Shown here piece after piece: positions 18,374 through 27,901 of a stretch of 64,000 bases of DNA. The notes below the pieces were generated by a model. It was not told where the DNA came from, did no database searches, and was given only the letters and a program-made list of their open reading frames with translations. How positions within the stretch are numbered: the stretch's first letter is position 1; every line of letters starts with the position of its first letter. Position numbers and translations under genes: made by a program. Where the stretch lies: NCBI RefSeq assembly GCF_013488225.1, contig NZ_CP041238.1, positions 583,501 through 647,500 of the forward strand, read 5' to 3'. Origin of the DNA: Sinorhizobium mexicanum (GTDB taxonomy: Bacteria > Pseudomonadota > Alphaproteobacteria > Rhizobiales > Rhizobiaceae).

Positions 18374-19072
18374 ATGTTTTCCAATGCGTTCACCGACAAG
18401 GCGGTGATGGCCGAGCTGGTCGCGAAAATGCTCTGGGAGATCAAGGCGGTGCATTTCCGCGCCGACGAGCCCTACAAGCTTTCCTCCGGCATGGCGAGCC
18501 CGGTCTATATCGACTGCCGCAAGCTCATCTCCTATCCGCGCATCCGTTCGGCGGTGATGGATTTCGCCGCCGCGACGATCCTTCGCGAGGCGGGCTTCGA
18601 GCAGTTCGACGTCGTCGCCGGCGGCGAGACGGCCGGCATTCCCTTCGCAGCCATGCTTGCGGAGCGTCTTGGCCTGCCGATGATCTACGTGCGCAAGGCC
18701 CCGAAGGGCCATGGCCGCAACGCCCAGATCGAAGGCCATATGCCGGAAGGCGCGCGTGTGCTGGTCATCGAGGACCTGACGACCGCCGGCGGCTCGATGT
18801 TCAAGTTCATCGACGCGATCCGCGCGGCTGGCGGCATCGTCGATCATGGCATCGCGCTCTTCTACTACGACATCTTCCCGGAAGCGCGGGCGGAAATGAA
18901 ATCGAAGGGCGTAGATCTGCATTTCATCGCCACGTGGCGCAACGTGCTGGCGGTTGCCCGCGAGCAGGCGCTCTTTGACGAGAAGACGCTGAACGAGGTC
19001 GAGGCATTCCTCAACGCCCCGCTCGCCTGGTCCGGCCGCAATGGCGGCGTCAGCGCGCTCGCAGCCCAGTAG
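18374..19072 (+). CDS. pyrE: Orotate phosphoribosyltransferase
   Basis: 232 residues. The PRPP-binding motif [13 protein letters not shown] (about 134-146) and the flexible loop [15 protein letters not shown] identify OPRTase, which makes OMP from orotate and PRPP. The start [12 protein letters not shown] at 18374 follows AGAAGGAGAG. It is the next pyrimidine step but one after pyrC. A hairpin follows the stop. Confidence 0.96.
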   Translation: MFSNAFTDKAVMAELVAKMLWEIKAVHFRADEPYKLSSGMASPVYIDCRKLISYPRIRSAVMDFAAATILREAGFEQFDVVAGGETAGIPFAAMLAERLGLPMIYVRKAPKGHGRNAQIEGHMPEGARVLVIEDLTTAGGSMFKFIDAIRAAGGIVDHGIALFYYDIFPEARAEMKSKGVDLHFIATWRNVLAVAREQALFDEKTLNEVEAFLNAPLAWSGRNGGVSALAAQ

Positions 19073-19074
19073 AC

Positions 19075-19098
19075 TTTCCCGCTGGCTTTGGCGGGAAA
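19075..19098 (+). terminator. Hairpin after pyrE
   Basis: TTTCCCGC (19075-19082) pairs with GCGGGAAA (19091-19098), two bases after the pyrE stop codon. The following sequence is AT-rich but lacks a clean T-run, so it may be a weak terminator or a 3' stabiliser. frk follows after repeated ATCGAT/AATCGA motifs. Confidence 0.5.
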
Positions 19099-19165
19099 TC
19101 TGATTTAAATCGATTGAATAATCGATGAGATAATCGACGGAATAACCGGTAAGGGAGGAATGCCG

Positions 19166-20092
19166 ATGATCGTTTGCTGCGGGGAAGCCCTGATTGACAT
19201 GCTGCCGCGCGACACGGCAGCCGGGGAGAGCGCCTTCGCGCCTTATGCCGGCGGCGCGATCTTCAACACCGCGATCGCGCTGGGGCGGCTCGGCATTCCG
19301 ACCGGCTTCTTCACCGGCCTCTCCGATGACATGTTCGGCGATATCCTGCGCGCGACGCTGAAAGCCGCGAATGTCGATCTCGGTCCTTGCGCGACCCTCC
19401 CGCTGCACACGACGCTTGCCTTCGTGAAGCTCGCTAACGGACACGCGAGCTATGCCTTCTTCGACGAGAACACGGCCGGCCGGATGATCACCAAGGAGCA
19501 TCTCCCCGCGCTCGGCGATTCTTGTGAAGCGCTGCATTTCGGTGCGATCAGCCTCATTCCCGAACCGTGTGGCTCGACTTACGAAGCCTTGATGGTGCGC
19601 GAACACGAAAAACGGGTGATCTCCTTCGACCCGAACATCCGCCCCGGCTTCATCAAGGATCGCGAGGCGCATCTCGGCCGCATGAACCGCATGGCCGCGA
19701 TGTCCGACATTATCAAGTTCTCGGACGAGGACCTTGCCTGGTTCGGCATGGCAGGCAGCCATGACGAGCTTGCCGCGGAATGGCTGAAACGCGGCCCCAA
19801 GCTGGTGCTGATCACCAAGGGCGCGGATGGCGCGGTGGGCTATACGAGGAACCACAAGGTGGAAGTCGGCGGCGAACGGGTAACCGTTGTCGATACGGTC
19901 GGCGCCGGCGACACGTTCGATGCCGGCGTGCTCGCTTCATTGAAGCTAGACAACCTGCTGACCAAGGATGCGGTGGCAAATCTCAGTGATGCGGCGGTCC
20001 GTCAGGCCCTGGCGCTTGGCGCGAAGGCGGCGGCTGTTACAGTCTCGCGCGCCGGCGCAAATCCGCCGTGGCAATACGAAATCGGACTCTGA
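19166..20092 (+). CDS. frk: Fructokinase, PfkB family
   Basis: 308 residues. N-terminal CCGEALIDMLPRD and GGAIFNTAIALGRLG, and the C-terminal PfkB signature DTVGAGDTFDAGVL with the catalytic Asp. It phosphorylates fructose imported by FrcBCA to fructose-6-phosphate, which the convergent pgi gene links to glucose-6-phosphate. Of two ATGs six bases apart, the second (19166) has the right distance (7 nt) from GGGAGG; the first (19160) is only 1 nt away. Confidence 0.93.
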   Translation: MIVCCGEALIDMLPRDTAAGESAFAPYAGGAIFNTAIALGRLGIPTGFFTGLSDDMFGDILRATLKAANVDLGPCATLPLHTTLAFVKLANGHASYAFFDENTAGRMITKEHLPALGDSCEALHFGAISLIPEPCGSTYEALMVREHEKRVISFDPNIRPGFIKDREAHLGRMNRMAAMSDIIKFSDEDLAWFGMAGSHDELAAEWLKRGPKLVLITKGADGAVGYTRNHKVEVGGERVTVVDTVGAGDTFDAGVLASLKLDNLLTKDAVANLSDAAVRQALALGAKAAAVTVSRAGANPPWQYEIGL

Positions 20093-20130
20093 GTTTTTCG
20101 AACGCCCACGGCGGGGCGCACCGAAGGCTG

Positions 20131-20158
20131 AAGGGCGCCATTGCTAGCGCCCTTTTTT
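20131..20158. terminator. Rho-independent terminator between frk and pgi
   Basis: AAGGGCGC, an 8-nt loop, then GCGCCCTT followed by TTTT. It lies 38 bp after frk and 5 bp after the end of the converging pgi, so it serves frk and probably both genes. Confidence 0.9.
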
Positions 20159-20162
20159 CTGC

Positions 20163-21788
20163 TCAGCGCGCAGCCTTCAGCAACGCCGCAACAAGGCCGG
20201 CGGTCGAGGAATCGTGGTCCTCGGCGCTTTCCTTGCCTTCGACGACCGGCAGTAGCCCCGTGGCCAGTTCCTTGCCCAGCTCGACGCCCCATTGGTCGAA
20301 GGAATTGATGTTGAAGAGCGCACCCTCGACGAAGACGCGGTGCTCGTAAAGCGCGATCAGCCGACCGAGGGCAAAGGGATCGAGCTGATCGTAAACGATG
20401 GTGAGAGACGGCCGGTTGCCGGTGAAGACTCGATGCGGTGCGATCTTGTCGGCCTTCGCGTCATCCATGCCCTTCGAGGTGAGCTGCGCCTTGGCTTCCG
20501 CAAGGGTGCGGCCCTTCATCAGCGCTTCAGATTGTGCCAGGCAGTTCGCCATCAGCAGCTGGTGCTGGTGGCGCAGGTCCTTTTCATGACCCTTCGCGGC
20601 GATCATGAACTCGGCCGGGATGACGTCGGTGCCCTGATGGATGAGCTGGTAGAAGGCGTGCTGGCCGTTGGTGCCCGGTTCGCCCCAGACAACCGGCCCG
20701 GTCGAGAATTCGACCGGCGTGCTGTCCATGGTGACGCCCTTGCCGTTCGATTCCATGTCGAGCTGCTGCAGATAGGCCGGAAAGCGTGCAAGGCGCTGGT
20801 CATAAGGCAGGATCGCCCGCGACGGATAGCCGAGCACGTTGCGGTGATAGAAACCGATGAGACCCAGCAGCATCGGAATGTTCTGGCGCAGCGGCGCGTC
20901 GCGGAAATGTTCGTCGATCGCGTGGCCACCATCGAGGAAGCGGCCGAAATTCTCAGTTCCGATCGCAATCATCAGCGGCAGGCCAATCGCCGACCAGATC
21001 GAATAGCGTCCGCCGACCCAGTCCCAGAAGCCGAAGACGCGCTTCTGATCGATGCCGAAGGCAGCGACCTTGTCGAGTGCGGTGGAGACGGCCGCAAAGT
21101 GGTGGCCGACTGCCGCCTCGCCGAGCTTGCCGGCGATGAAGGCGCGGGCCGTGGCGGCATTGGTCATCGTCTCGATCGTCGTGAAGGTCTTCGAAGCGAC
21201 GACGAAGAGCGCGGTTTCCGGATCGATGAGTCTTAGTGTGTCAGCGATATGCGCGCCGTCGATATTGGAAACGAAATGCAGCCGCGGGCCGTCGTGGAAG
21301 GGAGCGAGCGCCAGCGTCGCCATCACCGGACCGAGGTCGGAGCCGCCGATGCCGATGTTGATGACATCGGTGATCTTCTTGCCGGTGGCGCCCTTCAACG
21401 CACCCGAACGGATGCCATCGGCAAAGGCGCCCATCGCGTCGAGCACGGCGTTGACATCGGGCATCACGTCCTTGCCTTCGACGAGGATCTGCCGGTTGCT
21501 CCGGTTCCTGAGCGCCGTGTGCAGCACGGCTCGGCCCTCGGTGATGTTGATGATGTCGCCGCGGAACATGGCATTCCGCTTCTCTTCGACCTTCGCCGCC
21601 TCGGCGAGCGCTTCGAGCCCATCGAGAATCCGGTCGTTCACCGCGCATTTCGAATAGTCGAAGAGGAGGTCGCCAAGCGTCGTGCTGAAGCGGGAGAAGC
21701 GGTTCCGGTCGGCCGCGAAGGCGGCGCGAATGTCGGTTGCGTTGGTCTCGCGTGCAGTGGCTTTGAGGTTTTCGACAAGCGCTTTCAT
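20163..21788 (-). CDS. pgi: Glucose-6-phosphate isomerase
   Basis: 541 residues, standard length. Signatures: [44 protein letters not shown] and the C-terminal [17 protein letters not shown]. It interconverts glucose-6-P and fructose-6-P in the Entner-Doudoroff/gluconeogenic network. ATG at 21788 follows GCAAGGAG. A longer frame upstream has no SD. Convergent with frk and separated by a terminator. Confidence 0.97.
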   Translation of the reverse strand: MKALVENLKATARETNATDIRAAFAADRNRFSRFSTTLGDLLFDYSKCAVNDRILDGLEALAEAAKVEEKRNAMFRGDIINITEGRAVLHTALRNRSNRQILVEGKDVMPDVNAVLDAMGAFADGIRSGALKGATGKKITDVINIGIGGSDLGPVMATLALAPFHDGPRLHFVSNIDGAHIADTLRLIDPETALFVVASKTFTTIETMTNAATARAFIAGKLGEAAVGHHFAAVSTALDKVAAFGIDQKRVFGFWDWVGGRYSIWSAIGLPLMIAIGTENFGRFLDGGHAIDEHFRDAPLRQNIPMLLGLIGFYHRNVLGYPSRAILPYDQRLARFPAYLQQLDMESNGKGVTMDSTPVEFSTGPVVWGEPGTNGQHAFYQLIHQGTDVIPAEFMIAAKGHEKDLRHQHQLLMANCLAQSEALMKGRTLAEAKAQLTSKGMDDAKADKIAPHRVFTGNRPSLTIVYDQLDPFALGRLIALYEHRVFVEGALFNINSFDQWGVELGKELATGLLPVVEGKESAEDHDSSTAGLVAALLKAAR

Positions 21789-21946
21789 CGCAGGCTCCTT
21801 GCATCGGAAATTGGCTGCGATAGCTAGTCGGTTTGTTTGCGGTAAATCAAGGGCATGTGTGCACTGCAGCGAAAAAAGGCCCACTGGCGTTGCGCCGCCT
21901 TCGCCGCATCAGCCTTGAAGCGTCACCCGGTTTCGAGCGTGGATTG

Positions 21947-22054
21947 CCCCTCACCCTAGCCTTCTCCCCGCAGGGGGGGGGAGGGGACTAAGGCGGCGCC
22001 GCGAGTCCCTTCGCCCCGCCTGCGGGGAGAAGGTGCCGGCAGGCGGATGAGGGG
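21947..22054. repeat. Large dyad repeat between pgi and fadD
   Basis: CCCCTCACCCTAGCCTTCTC then CCCGCAGG is opposed by CCTGCGGGGAGAAGG and GGATGAGGGG about 45 bp on, making a long imperfect hairpin. The same CCTTCTCCCCGC/GCGGGGAGAAGG motif is a widespread alphaproteobacterial palindromic repeat (general knowledge). It lies just after the fadD stop (22077) and probably folds in the 3' end of its mRNA. Confidence 0.8.
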
Positions 22055-22076
22055 CTTTCCCGGACCTCAGCTGCGG

Positions 22077-23777
22077 CTACCCGCGCAAATCCTTGCGCAG
22101 AATCTTGCCGACATTCGACTTCGGCAACTCGGTGCGGAATTCCACGTGTCGCGGCCGCTTGTAGTTGGTGAGGTTGGCGGCGCAGTGGCGCTTGACGTCC
22201 TCTTCTGTGAGGTCCGGATCCTTGCGCACGACGAAAAGCTTCACAGCCTCGCCGGAATGCGGATCGGCAATCCCGATAGCGGCGCATTCGAGGATACCCG
22301 GGTGCGTTACCGCGATCTCTTCGATCTCGTTCGGGAAGACGTTGAAGCCGGACACGAGGATCATGTCCTTCTTGCGGTCGACGATTTTCGTCAGCCCCTC
22401 GGCGTTCATGAAGCCAATGTCGCCGGTGCGGAAGAAGCCGTCCGGCGAGATCGCCTTGTCCGTTTCGTCCGGCCGCTGCCAGTAGCCGGCCATGACCTGC
22501 GGACCGCGGATGCAGATTTCGCCAATTTCGCCGACCGGCAGCGTGTTGCCTCCATCATCGCGAATCTCGACCTCGGTGGAGGGGAGCGGCATGCCGATCG
22601 TGCCGGTGAAATCGCCCGTGTCGAGCCGGTTGGCGGTCGCGACCGGAGAGGTTTCGGAAAGCCCGTAGCCTTCATGGATCGGGCAGCCGGTCACCGCCAG
22701 CCAACGCTCGGCCACCGGCCGCTGCACGGCCATGCCGCCGCCGAAGGTCAGCACGAGCGAGGAAAAGTCGAGCTTCTTGAATTCGGCATTGTTCATCAGT
22801 GCGTTGAACAATGTGTTGAGCCCGGGGAAGATGTTCGTCCGGTACTTGCCGAGCTCCTTGACGAAAGCGGGAATGTCGCGCGGATTGGGGATCAAGATGT
22901 TGTTGCCGCCCGTCGAGAGGCCCATCAGCGAATTCACCGTAAGCGCGAAAATATGATAGAGCGGCAGCGCGCACATGAAGGTCAGGTTTTCCGGGCGCGC
23001 CTTGCGCCGGAAGGCGGTTTCCAGCCACAGCTCCATCTGCGCCATGTTGGAAAGCAGGTTGGAATGGGTGAGGGTGGCGCCCTTGGAGACGCCTGTGGTG
23101 CCGCCGGTATACTGCAGGAAAGCGACATCCGACGGCGCCACATGAGGCTTCGTGAGGGTCAGTTTCGTGCCCTTGGCAAGCGCGGCCCTGAAGGAAAAAT
23201 GTCCGGGGATCGACCAAGCCGGCACGAGCTTCTTGACGCGCCGCACGACGAGATTGACGACCGCTCCCTTGGCGCCGAGCATGTCACCCATGCTGGCGAC
23301 CACCACATGTTTGACCGATGTGCGGGCGAGGACCTGCTCGACCGTGTGGGCGAAGTTCTCGAGCACGAAGATCGCCTTGGCGCCCGCATCGACGAGCTGA
23401 TGCTCGAGCTCGCGCGGCGTGTAGAGCGGGTTGATGTTGACCACCGTCAGCCCGGCACGCAGGACGCCGTAGACGATTACCGGGTTCTGCAGGATGTTCG
23501 GCATCATCACCGCAACGCGATCGCCCTTCTTGAGGCCGAGCGATTGCAGCCAAGCGCCGATTGCGGCCGAATGGGTATTGAGAGCCGCGAAACTCAGCGA
23601 TTTGCCCATGCAAGTGAACGCCGGGCGCCAGGAATATTGCGCGACCGCGTGGTCGAAGAACTCACCGATGGAGCGATAGGGCAGGGGGCCGATTTCGGCC
23701 GGCACGCCGGGCGGATAGGATTTCAGCCAGATCTTTCCCGCGTTGGAACCCGCCTGCTGCGTGCTTGCTTCCGCCAT
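22077..23777 (-). CDS. fadD: Long-chain acyl-CoA synthetase (FadD-type)
   Basis: 566 residues of the AMP-forming acyl-CoA ligase family. P-loop-like YTGGTTGVSKGA, GYGLSETSPV, the FACS region DGFFRTGDIG, DRKKDMILVSGFNVFPNEIEE and the C-terminal Lys in GKILRKDLRG. It activates fatty acids to acyl-CoA before beta-oxidation. In S. meliloti fadD also affects swarming (from memory). MAEASTQ at 23777 follows GGGAGAGAGG. A palindrome at 23908 upstream shares a 12-nt half with the one before the nitronate monooxygenase gene. Confidence 0.9.
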   Translation of the reverse strand: MAEASTQQAGSNAGKIWLKSYPPGVPAEIGPLPYRSIGEFFDHAVAQYSWRPAFTCMGKSLSFAALNTHSAAIGAWLQSLGLKKGDRVAVMMPNILQNPVIVYGVLRAGLTVVNINPLYTPRELEHQLVDAGAKAIFVLENFAHTVEQVLARTSVKHVVVASMGDMLGAKGAVVNLVVRRVKKLVPAWSIPGHFSFRAALAKGTKLTLTKPHVAPSDVAFLQYTGGTTGVSKGATLTHSNLLSNMAQMELWLETAFRRKARPENLTFMCALPLYHIFALTVNSLMGLSTGGNNILIPNPRDIPAFVKELGKYRTNIFPGLNTLFNALMNNAEFKKLDFSSLVLTFGGGMAVQRPVAERWLAVTGCPIHEGYGLSETSPVATANRLDTGDFTGTIGMPLPSTEVEIRDDGGNTLPVGEIGEICIRGPQVMAGYWQRPDETDKAISPDGFFRTGDIGFMNAEGLTKIVDRKKDMILVSGFNVFPNEIEEIAVTHPGILECAAIGIADPHSGEAVKLFVVRKDPDLTEEDVKRHCAANLTNYKRPRHVEFRTELPKSNVGKILRKDLRG

Positions 23778-23907
23778 GACCTCTCTCCCTCTGGTCGCCA
23801 TTGACCGGCCGTGCTCACGGCGAAGAAAGATCCCTCCCGATCTTCCTCTCCGTCGAAGATGAAGCTTTTGCAGCCTCTCTTCAAGCCGGGAATCCGATTA
23901 TATGACT

Positions 23908-23923
23908 TTGACGTAAACGTCAA
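23908..23923. promoter_or_regulatory. Palindromic operator upstream of fadD (LiuR/FadR-like)
   Basis: TTGACGTAAACGTCAA is a 7-bp inverted repeat around AA, 131 bp before the fadD start. Palindromes of this TACG/ACGT type are bound by MerR- or TetR-type regulators of fatty- and branched-chain acid degradation in proteobacteria (family knowledge). The 345-bp divergent gap 23778-24122 holds no gene; this operator and AT-rich promoter-like sequence are all that is seen. Confidence 0.6.
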
Positions 23924-24122
23924 CAATCGGCGCTATGCGATGCATCGGCAGAATGTACGAGATTTCGATGTGCGCTCTAGCATAACTCCTTGCGATAGCT
24001 GGCGAACAATCTATAGTGCAGCGCAGCATAATTCCTCTCGGCATCGTTCGTGCTACGCCGTCCACGGCATTTCCACATCTCGCTTTTGAGCAGCGGCTGA
24101 AGTGCCGCAGCAAGGCTGTTCC

Positions 24123-25352
24123 ATGTCCGACGAAGTCCTGCCCATTGTCGCGCCCCGCAGCCGCGTTTCCGCCGCCGAGGTTGCCCTCGCCGTCGGCGGG
24201 TTCGGTATTGGCACGGGTGAATTTGCAATCATGGGGCTCTTGCCCCAGGTCGCTGAAGACGTCGCCGTCTCTGTGCCGAAGGCCGGCGCCGTGATCAGCG
24301 CTTATGCCTTGGGTGTGGTGGTGGGTGCGCCCTTGATTGCGGTCCTCGCCGCCCGCTTTCATGCTCTTCTCGTCCTGATGGCGCTGTTCGCCCTCGGCAA
24401 TTTTGCAAGCGCGGTAGCCCCGGATTTCTACATGCTGGTCGCTGCGCGTTTCCTCGCCGGGCTGCCGCACGGGGCCTACTTCGGCGTTGCGGCGCTTGTC
24501 GCGGCCGGCCTCGCCGCGCCAAACCAGCGGGCGCGGGCGATCGGCCGGGTGATGATGGGCCTGACGATTGCCACGCTCTTCGGCACGCCGCTCGCCGCGT
24601 GGTTTGGCCAGGCGCTCGGTTGGCGGACTGCCTTTGCGATCGTCGGCGGCATCAGCCTGCTGACAGTGGTCCTTGTCTGGATCCACGTTCCGCGAGACAA
24701 GGGCGATCCGCAGGCAACCCCGCTGCGCGAACTCGGCGCGCTCGGAAAGGTACAGGTCTGGCTGATGCTCGGCATTTGCGCTATCGGCTGCGGCGGCATG
24801 TTCGCGGTCTTCAGCTATATCACGCCGGCGCTGACCGAAGTGGCGGGCGTCTCGCTTACCAATGTGCCGATCATGCTGTCCGTCTTCGGCGCCGGGATGA
24901 TACTCGGCAACATCGTCGGCTCGAGGCTCGCCGACTGGTCGTTGCTGCCGGCGATCGGCATTGCGATCGCCTTCAACATCTTTGCTTACGTGCTGTTCTA
25001 TTTCACCATGAGCAACCCGCGGATAGCGATCATCAACGTGCTCTTCATCGGCGGCGGCTTTGCCGTCGTGCCCGGCGTGCAGGCGCGTCTGATGGACGTT
25101 GCGGGCAAGGCGCAGACGCTTGCCGCCGCCCTCAGCCACTCCGCCTTCAACCTCGCCAATGCGCTCGGCGCCTGGCTCGGCGGCTTGTCGATCGCCGCCG
25201 GTTACGGTTGGACCTCCACCGGGCTCGTCGGCGCCATTCTCGGCCTTGCCGGCTTCGCGATCTTCTTCGTCTCGGTCCTCGTCGATCGCAAAACGCGGCG
25301 GGCACATCAGCTTGCGAGAACCAATCGGCCCAAATTTGCGAAACAATCTTGA
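24123..25352 (+). CDS. MFS transporter, DHA1 (AraJ/PbuE-like) exporter family
   Basis: 409 residues, twelve predicted membrane segments beginning VALAVGGFGIGTGEFAIMG, which is the family-typical first helix (GTxEF). MFS motif A-like ARFHALLVL after helix 2 and the helix 4-5 block RFLAGLPHGAYFGVAA are present. DHA1 members export arabinose, purines or drugs; the substrate cannot be told. Start 24123 (MSDEVLP) has AAGG 8 nt upstream; a GTG at 24102 is possible. Divergent from fadD. Confidence 0.85.
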   Translation: MSDEVLPIVAPRSRVSAAEVALAVGGFGIGTGEFAIMGLLPQVAEDVAVSVPKAGAVISAYALGVVVGAPLIAVLAARFHALLVLMALFALGNFASAVAPDFYMLVAARFLAGLPHGAYFGVAALVAAGLAAPNQRARAIGRVMMGLTIATLFGTPLAAWFGQALGWRTAFAIVGGISLLTVVLVWIHVPRDKGDPQATPLRELGALGKVQVWLMLGICAIGCGGMFAVFSYITPALTEVAGVSLTNVPIMLSVFGAGMILGNIVGSRLADWSLLPAIGIAIAFNIFAYVLFYFTMSNPRIAIINVLFIGGGFAVVPGVQARLMDVAGKAQTLAAALSHSAFNLANALGAWLGGLSIAAGYGWTSTGLVGAILGLAGFAIFFVSVLVDRKTRRAHQLARTNRPKFAKQS

Positions 25353-25494
25353 GTCCGCCTAAATTTCCCTGTCATGTCCCGCCGCTAACGTCCGCGGCGG
25401 TCGGCGTCTCATCGGAAACTGAGTGTCAACGCCGCAGATGGGCTGGCAAGGTCTCGGCTTTGTTGTAAAGTTTCTAAAAGACGGAGGATGACAG

Positions 25495-26673
25495 GTGCAA
25501 TTGGGCAATCGTGAACGAGAAAACCTTCCTGCGGAGCCGCGGCTCTTCGGGCAGCCGGCCCATTCACGTTCTGCTCTCGTCCTGCCGATCTCGGCCGCTC
25601 GCTGGCTGCTCGTCCTCGTTCTGCTGGCGGGGGTCTATTTCTTCCACGGCTTCGTGGTGCCGGTGCTCGCCGCCGTCGTCATCGGGTTTGCCAGCTGGCC
25701 GATTTACAGACGGCTGCTTGACGCGGTGAGCGGCAACCGCACGCTGGCAGCTACGATCGCCATCATCTCCGTGATCGCTTTCATCGTCGTGCCGATCTCG
25801 CTGGCCGCGGCCTATGCGGTCGACGAAGTGCGCGACTGGCTGGTCTGGGCGGTCGAGACCAATGCCAATGGTGCATCGGTGCCCGCCTGGCTGACGACGA
25901 TCCCGATTGCGGGCGCCTGGCTCGGCGAGCAATGGGTCAAATATATCGGCCATCCGGGGGCGCTCGGCGAGCTAGTGCAGCTCGTCAGCGGCTCCAATAT
26001 CGGCAATATCTATCGCGGCGTGCTGGTGGTCGGCGCATCCGCCTTCCAGTCCTTCCTGACGCTGCTCTTCATGCTGATCACGCTGTTCTTCGTCTATCGC
26101 GACGGCCAGTCCTTCTCGAAGCAGCTCGACCATCTCGGCGAGCGGATCTTCCCGATGCGCTGGGAACGTCTGTCCCGCGTCGTGCCGCTGACCATCAGCT
26201 CGACGGTGACCGGCATGGGCATCATCGCCATCGGCGAAGGCATCGTTCTCGGCGTGGCCTACTGGCTGGCCGGCGTGCCGTCACCGGTGACCCTCGGCAT
26301 TATCACCGGTATCATGGCGCTGGTACCCGGCGGCGCACCGCTCTGCTTTACCCTGGTGTCGATCTATCTGGTTGCAAGCGGCTCGCCGGTGCAGGGCGTC
26401 GCACTCTTCGCCTGGGGCACGACCGAGCTTTTCATTGTTGACAAGACGCTGAGGCCCAAGCTCGTCGGCGGACCGATCAAGCTGCCTTTCCTGCCGACCT
26501 TCTTCGGCCTGATCGGTGGTGTGAAGACGATGGGCTTCCTCGGCCTGTTCGTAGGACCGGTGCTGATGGCGCTGCTCGTCGCCATCTGGCGGGAATGGCT
26601 GCACGAGGTGACCGCGCAGCCCGAGCAGCCGACCGTCAATCACATCTCGCGGGCAGACATATCCGTAAAGTGA
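25495..26673 (+). CDS. AI-2E family (PerM/TqsA-like) membrane transporter
   Basis: 392 residues with about eight membrane segments in the AI-2E arrangement: two close N-terminal pairs, a soluble region at about 115-175, and C-terminal helices including GIITGIMALVPGGAPLCF and FFGLIGGVKTMGFLGLFVGP, the conserved family blocks. Members export autoinducer-2 or act as Na+/H+ antiporters. GTG start at 25495 with GGAGG 7 nt before; an ATG overlapping the SD is out of frame. It is the last gene before the probable accessory block. Confidence 0.85.
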   Translation: MQLGNRERENLPAEPRLFGQPAHSRSALVLPISAARWLLVLVLLAGVYFFHGFVVPVLAAVVIGFASWPIYRRLLDAVSGNRTLAATIAIISVIAFIVVPISLAAAYAVDEVRDWLVWAVETNANGASVPAWLTTIPIAGAWLGEQWVKYIGHPGALGELVQLVSGSNIGNIYRGVLVVGASAFQSFLTLLFMLITLFFVYRDGQSFSKQLDHLGERIFPMRWERLSRVVPLTISSTVTGMGIIAIGEGIVLGVAYWLAGVPSPVTLGIITGIMALVPGGAPLCFTLVSIYLVASGSPVQGVALFAWGTTELFIVDKTLRPKLVGGPIKLPFLPTFFGLIGGVKTMGFLGLFVGPVLMALLVAIWREWLHEVTAQPEQPTVNHISRADISVK

Positions 26674-27106
26674 TCCTTTAAAACGAATTGCCCATTTGCT
26701 TAGCGCTATAGCCTGTACGGCGCCGGCTCGTTCTTTCGAGCCGATTTCCTACATGGGCAGTTCGGAAATTCTTCCCACCCGCCTGTTCATCGCCAACTCG
26801 GTGGCCAAGCCGTTACGTCGTTCGATCTGCATGTGGTGCTCTCCCTGCAGACACAAGCAGCGATTCAATGCGGGCGAAGTCGAATAAGTACTAGCTGTCG
26901 GCGCCGACGCTCCGAAGCCTGCCAGGAATACTTATAAGATTTTTATGTCTTCGCTTTCCCTTACCAATCGAAAACATATGCCGACGTCGATACGTTCAAT
27001 TGCCCAGTGGGCTTCCGCGGACGCCAGAGCTCTTGTCCGCAATTTTGGCGACTGCTTTGGCAGGCCCGAAGGACCGATGGGCAGGTGAAAGGAAGGAGCG
27101 GCAGGA
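26674..27106. other. 433-bp stretch without a supported gene
   Basis: Includes an inverted repeat, CGGCTCG/CGAGCCG (26721-26742), that could end the AI-2E gene transcript. Short open frames (one from 26696 of 63 codons) lack an SD and family resemblance. An AT-rich patch (26930-26960) could hold a promoter for the small-protein pair downstream. Confidence 0.4.
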
Positions 27107-27286
27107 ATGGGTCCTCGTCTCGACATGCAGAAAAAACATCGCAGCGGCTTGCACGGCCAAGAACGTCAACACGTTAGTGTGCGGGTCGCGTCCTCCTCTG
27201 ATGAGTTGGCGATGTTTCTGCGGCTCACGGCGGTGGTCGGCGGAGCTGTCGCAGCCGTCGCCCTTGTGTTGGCGATGGCAAACTGA
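27107..27286 (+). CDS. Small C-terminally anchored membrane protein, unknown function
   Basis: 59 residues. A basic, His/Gln-rich N-terminus (MGPRLDMQKKHRSG) leads to a single hydrophobic segment at about 38-59 (LRLTAVVGGAVAAVALVLAM) that ends the protein, so it looks tail-anchored. The ATG is well supported by AAGGAG and GCAGGA upstream. Its stop is followed after one base by the start of a second small membrane ORF. Not recognised as any family. Confidence 0.5.
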   Translation: MGPRLDMQKKHRSGLHGQERQHVSVRVASSSDELAMFLRLTAVVGGAVAAVALVLAMAN

Positions 27287-27287
27287 G

Positions 27288-27458
27288 GTGGACTACGACA
27301 GAAGCCGGCGGGTATCGAACCTGCAGTGGCAGAAGAACGAAAGGGCCGCGCTCTTGATGGATTCGCTGGCGAGGGCGGCGGCGAGCTTCATTCCGGTTGC
27401 AATGGTTATGTTCGCCTTCATGGGAACGATGCTGCTGCTTGCAACCGTCGTCCGCTAG
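27288..27458 (+). CDS. Second small C-terminally anchored membrane protein, unknown function
   Basis: 56 residues from a GTG one base after the preceding stop, implying translational coupling. The polar N-terminus is basic (VDYDRSRRVSNLQWQKNER) and the C-terminal half (FIPVAMVMFAFMGTMLLLA) is one membrane span. Same architecture as its neighbour but no clear sequence identity. ATG codons inside the frame (e.g. MDSLARAAAS) are alternative starts. Confidence 0.42.
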   Translation: MDYDRSRRVSNLQWQKNERAALLMDSLARAAASFIPVAMVMFAFMGTMLLLATVVR

Positions 27459-27805
27459 GTCCGGGCGGCGAGCTGCGGGATTGGCTGCAAGCTTGCCTGA
27501 ACCAGACCCCTCCGTCTTACGCTCTGCGTCACCTCTTGATGGGCCAGGAGTCCCGGCCTGCTCGGTACACCGTCCCCGAAATGAGCAATCAGGGCGGGGA
27601 AGGTTCTGGCGGCGCGCCTGCTGTTCCGTTTGCCGTGTAAAGCGCCGAGCGGGGGATGCAGCCGGTGCGCAGCGGGCAAACCCACGCAAAGAGCCAGTCT
27701 ATCTATATAAGTTTTTTATTTCTTTGCTCTTCTGCCTCTCTCGAACATTTATGCGGTTGGCGCGATGATGCGTTTCAGTCGCTACAAGAAATAGGAGTGA
27801 TGCGA
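27459..27805. promoter_or_regulatory. Gene-free region upstream of kdp, with AT-rich promoter-like tract
   Basis: No convincing gene. The stretch 27700-27730 (CTATCTATATAAG, TTTTTTATTTC) is the most AT-rich in the neighbourhood and sits about 75-105 bp before the first kdp-linked small ORF. It is a good candidate for the KdpE-controlled promoter; no known KdpE box could be matched by eye. Confidence 0.4.
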
Positions 27806-27886
27806 ATGGATTTCGTCGTCCTGTCGATAGGGGTTTTGTTCTTCGCGTTGTCTTTTGCCTACGCCAACGCCTGCGATAAACTTTAG
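27806..27886 (+). CDS. 26-residue membrane peptide heading the kdp operon
   Basis: MDFVVLSIGVLFFALSFAYA and a short polar tail ending CDKL: one membrane span with an acidic first residue. AGGAG lies 8 nt before the ATG at 27806 (an ATG two codons earlier is too close). Short ORFs of this type are often found just ahead of kdpF in proteobacterial kdp operons (recollection). It ends 15 bp before kdpF. Confidence 0.62.
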   Translation: MDFVVLSIGVLFFALSFAYANACDKL

Positions 27887-27901
27887 AAGTGTGAACACAA
27901 C

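Noticed and set aside
18296..25346. Long opposite-strand frames across pyrE/frk (18296-19855), fadD (22047-23804) and the MFS gene (23898-25346)
   Set aside because: All lie on the reverse of genes with clear families; the translations are Arg/His/Asp-rich and resemble no protein.
26696..26887. 63-codon plus frame after the AI-2E gene
   Set aside because: No SD, no hydrophobic segment, no family; includes the likely terminator stem of the preceding gene.
27539..27640. 33-codon Gly/Pro-rich frame (begins MGQESRPARY)
   Set aside because: GGGCC-like sequence but no proper SD; composition follows base content.
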